Shown: one piece after another, positions 4,962 to 6,434 of the stretch
Position numbering within the stretch: position 1 is the first letter of the stretch
How the letters are laid out: each line of letters opens with the position of its first letter
Assembly (NCBI GenBank): GCA_018303895.1
Contig: JAGVXJ010000019.1
Span: 1 to 6,434 of the forward strand
Reading direction: 5' to 3'
From: Candidatus Pacearchaeota archaeon
GTDB taxonomy: Archaea; Nanobdellota; Nanobdellia; Pacearchaeales; GW2011-AR1
Length of the DNA: 6,434 nucleotides
Notes under the pieces: generated by a model
What the model saw: the letters and a program-made list of their open reading frames with translations, nothing else
Told to the model about the DNA's origin: nothing
Databases searched by the model: none
Position numbers and translations under genes: made by a program

Positions 4962-6209
4962 ATGAAAAACAAAAAAATGGATACCAAAAAACTTTTGGTT
5001 TCTTTTTTGGCAATCGTATGTGTTTTCTCACTAGTTGCTATAGTAAGTGCTGCTGAATTAGCAAATGACGTTGATGTAAAAGTTGACGGAATTTTCACTG
5101 AAGGCAACGATGTCTCTGTTATAGCTGGAGAAACAATTGACGTGAAAGTTTATTTCACTGCTCTTGTTGGAGATGGCGAACACGATGGTGAAGGAGCTAA
5201 TGTAAGAATAAAAGCCGAGCTTGAAGGCGAAAAAGTTGATGTTAGTGATAGAACAGAAACTTTCGACGTTGAAGCTGGGAAAAGATATTCTAAAACATTA
5301 ACACTTCAAGTGCCTTATGAACTTAAAGACGAAGTTAGTGATGACTTGGATCTTACTATTAAGATCTGGAATGGTGATCACGAAACTGAAGTTGAAGGAC
5401 TCGCTCTTAGAGTTCAAAGACCTTCATACAACGCAGACATTAAGTCTGTATCTGTAAGTAATACAGTTGAAGCAGGGGAAACTTTCCCAGTGGATATTGT
5501 AATAAAAAACAGAGGATACAATGACTTAGATGATGTTTACGTTACTGTAGGTATAAGCGCATTAGGTGTTCAAAAATCAGCTTACTTTGGAGATTTAGTA
5601 GTTGAGGAAAACGATAACGACGATGATGACACTGATACTGTAAGTGGAAGACTTTACTTAGAAGTCCCTTACGACGTTAAAGCAGGAGTTTATACTCTTG
5701 ATGTTAAGGTTGTAAATGACGATACAGTAAGCACAACAGTTAAGCAGATTGTGATTGAGAATGATCTCTCTAACACAATTGTTACAGGAGATTTGAAAAA
5801 AACTGTTGCTGTTGGTGAAACTGCAGAATACACTTTATTGGTTGTAAATCCAACTGATAAATTGAAAGTCTACGGAATTGTCTCAGAATCATCTAATGGT
5901 GTTTTAACAGTTGCAACTCCATCTGTTATTGCAATTCCTGCTGGTTCAAGTGGAACAGTTAAGGTTACTGCAACAGCAGACGCAGAGGGACAATATGTCT
6001 TTACTGTTGGAGTAGTTTCTGGTGAAACTATTGTCGACGCAGTTACTTTCAACTTAGGTGTTGAAGGAACAAAAGCTAAGGCAACAAACCCAGTTGTTGT
6101 ATTAACAATTGTACTAGCAATAGTATTTTTAGTATTGTTAGTTGTCTTGATTGTCTTACTTGGAAAGAAACCGGAAAAAGCTGAAGAATTCGGAGAAAGT
6201 TATTACTAA
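4962..6209 (+). CDS. S-layer-like surface protein with C-terminal membrane anchor
   Basis: This 415-residue protein resembles putative S-layer proteins of DPANN archaea. It has an N-terminal signal peptide (KK then a hydrophobic core, about 11-28, likely cleaved after VSA, residue 30), a long beta-rich ectodomain, one membrane helix (about 377-400) and a short cytoplasmic tail KKPEKAEEFGESYY. The ectodomain looks like three Ig-like (CARDB/NEW3-type) repeats, each opening with a GET motif: IAGETIDVKV (54-63), VEAGETFPVDIVIKN (169-183), VAVGETAEYTLLVVN (282-296). Repeats 1 and 2 share LQVPYELK (115-122) and LEVPYDVK (233-240). An Asp-rich loop ENDNDDDDTDT (216-226) could bind calcium. The mature chain is strongly acidic, has no cysteine and no N-glycosylation sequon except NPT. 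The first ATG is chosen; a second at residue 6 is possible. Its own promoter, leader hairpin and strong terminator suggest high expression. Confidence 0.85.
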   Translation: MKNKKMDTKKLLVSFLAIVCVFSLVAIVSAAELANDVDVKVDGIFTEGNDVSVIAGETIDVKVYFTALVGDGEHDGEGANVRIKAELEGEKVDVSDRTETFDVEAGKRYSKTLTLQVPYELKDEVSDDLDLTIKIWNGDHETEVEGLALRVQRPSYNADIKSVSVSNTVEAGETFPVDIVIKNRGYNDLDDVYVTVGISALGVQKSAYFGDLVVEENDNDDDDTDTVSGRLYLEVPYDVKAGVYTLDVKVVNDDTVSTTVKQIVIENDLSNTIVTGDLKKTVAVGETAEYTLLVVNPTDKLKVYGIVSESSNGVLTVATPSVIAIPAGSSGTVKVTATADAEGQYVFTVGVVSGETIVDAVTFNLGVEGTKAKATNPVVVLTIVLAIVFLVLLVVLIVLLGKKPEKAEEFGESYY

Positions 6210-6240
6210 TTTTTCTTTTTTCTTTTTTTTATTTTATTTA
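6210..6240 (+). terminator. poly-T terminator of the surface-protein gene
   Basis: The stop codon is followed at once by runs of 5, 6 and 8 T interrupted by single C bases, then ATTTTATTTA. There is no hairpin. Such T-tracts are the usual intrinsic termination signal in archaea, and this is the strongest one in the window. Confidence 0.8.
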
Positions 6241-6248
6241 CTTTCTCC

Positions 6249-6256
6249 TTTTATAT
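6249..6256 (+). promoter_or_regulatory. TATA box for the last gene
   Basis: TTTTATAT lies about 22 nt before the ATG at 6275, consistent with a leaderless mRNA. The upstream flank is pyrimidine-rich because it is the end of the poly-T terminator, so there is no good BRE. Confidence 0.45.
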
Positions 6257-6274
6257 TAACAAAAACAAAACAAA

Positions 6275-6434
6275 ATGACAAACGAAAACCTAATTAAAGC
6301 ATTAGAAGAAAAAGCAATAAGGAACGAACTGCAAAGTAATTTAATTAAGAAAGCCATAGGCAGGCAAAAAATAATTTTCCCCGAGGATTTAAAAATAAGA
6401 GAAGAGGATTATTATCGGATTGTTGAAAGCAACA
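6275..6434 (+). CDS. 5' part of an unrecognised gene, cut by the window end
   Basis: An ATG opens a frame of 53 codons that is still open at the window edge. It starts MTNENLIKALEEKAIRNELQ and continues SNLIKKAIGRQKIIFPEDLK, then IREEDYYRIVESN. The first 30 residues look like a charged helix; no signal peptide, membrane segment or named motif is visible, so a cytosolic protein is likely. I do not recognise the family. The start is supported by the TATA box about 22 nt upstream and by AT-rich, lysine/glutamate-heavy codon use like that of the other genes. It is separated from the surface-protein gene by a terminator, so it is a separate transcription unit. Confidence 0.6.
   Translation, partial: MTNENLIKALEEKAIRNELQSNLIKKAIGRQKIIFPEDLKIREEDYYRIVESN

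Overview
The window looks like part of the chromosome of an AT-rich archaeon, probably a small-genome DPANN lineage (Pacearchaeota/Woesearchaeota-like). The evidence is the archaeal-type DnaG, an ADP-forming acyl-CoA synthetase split into alpha and beta subunits, TATA boxes with purine-rich BRE-like flanks ahead of most genes, start codons placed for leaderless transcripts, poly-T termination, and a small S-layer-like surface protein with a C-terminal membrane anchor ending in SYY. The lineage is an inference; the archaeal assignment is firm.

Layout. Positions 1-119 are a roughly 50% GC segment that fits none of its neighbours. It runs straight into the 3' third of a CYTH-domain gene (about 120-344, +) that has no 5' end, so a breakpoint lies near 119. 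The CYTH fragment converges on the beta subunit of ADP-forming acetyl-CoA synthetase (341-946, -), and the two stop codons overlap. The alpha subunit (993-2201, +) diverges from beta across a 46-bp gap that holds one palindromic TATA box almost midway between the two start codons. Alpha lacks an internal stretch and the usual C-terminal tail. A small HExxH protein (2240-2644, +) follows.

The centre holds archaeal dnaG (2857-4017, +), the only gene here with a clear Shine-Dalgarno sequence, and a small four-helix membrane protein (4095-4502, +). The 459-bp gap at 4503-4961 is not empty. It has a strong promoter with no start codon behind it, a short open stretch, a hairpin/T-rich terminator, two inverted repeats, and the promoter and 5' hairpin of the surface-protein gene (4962-6209, +). 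That gene ends in a long poly-T terminator. A further unrecognised gene begins at 6275 and runs off the window.

Functionally, the synthetase subunits would make ATP from acyl-CoA and ADP in fermentation. DnaG acts in RNA degradation (exosome) and possibly priming, and the surface protein probably builds or supports the cell envelope. No operon joining these roles is apparent: most genes carry their own promoter. No mobile element, CRISPR array, tRNA or rRNA was seen.
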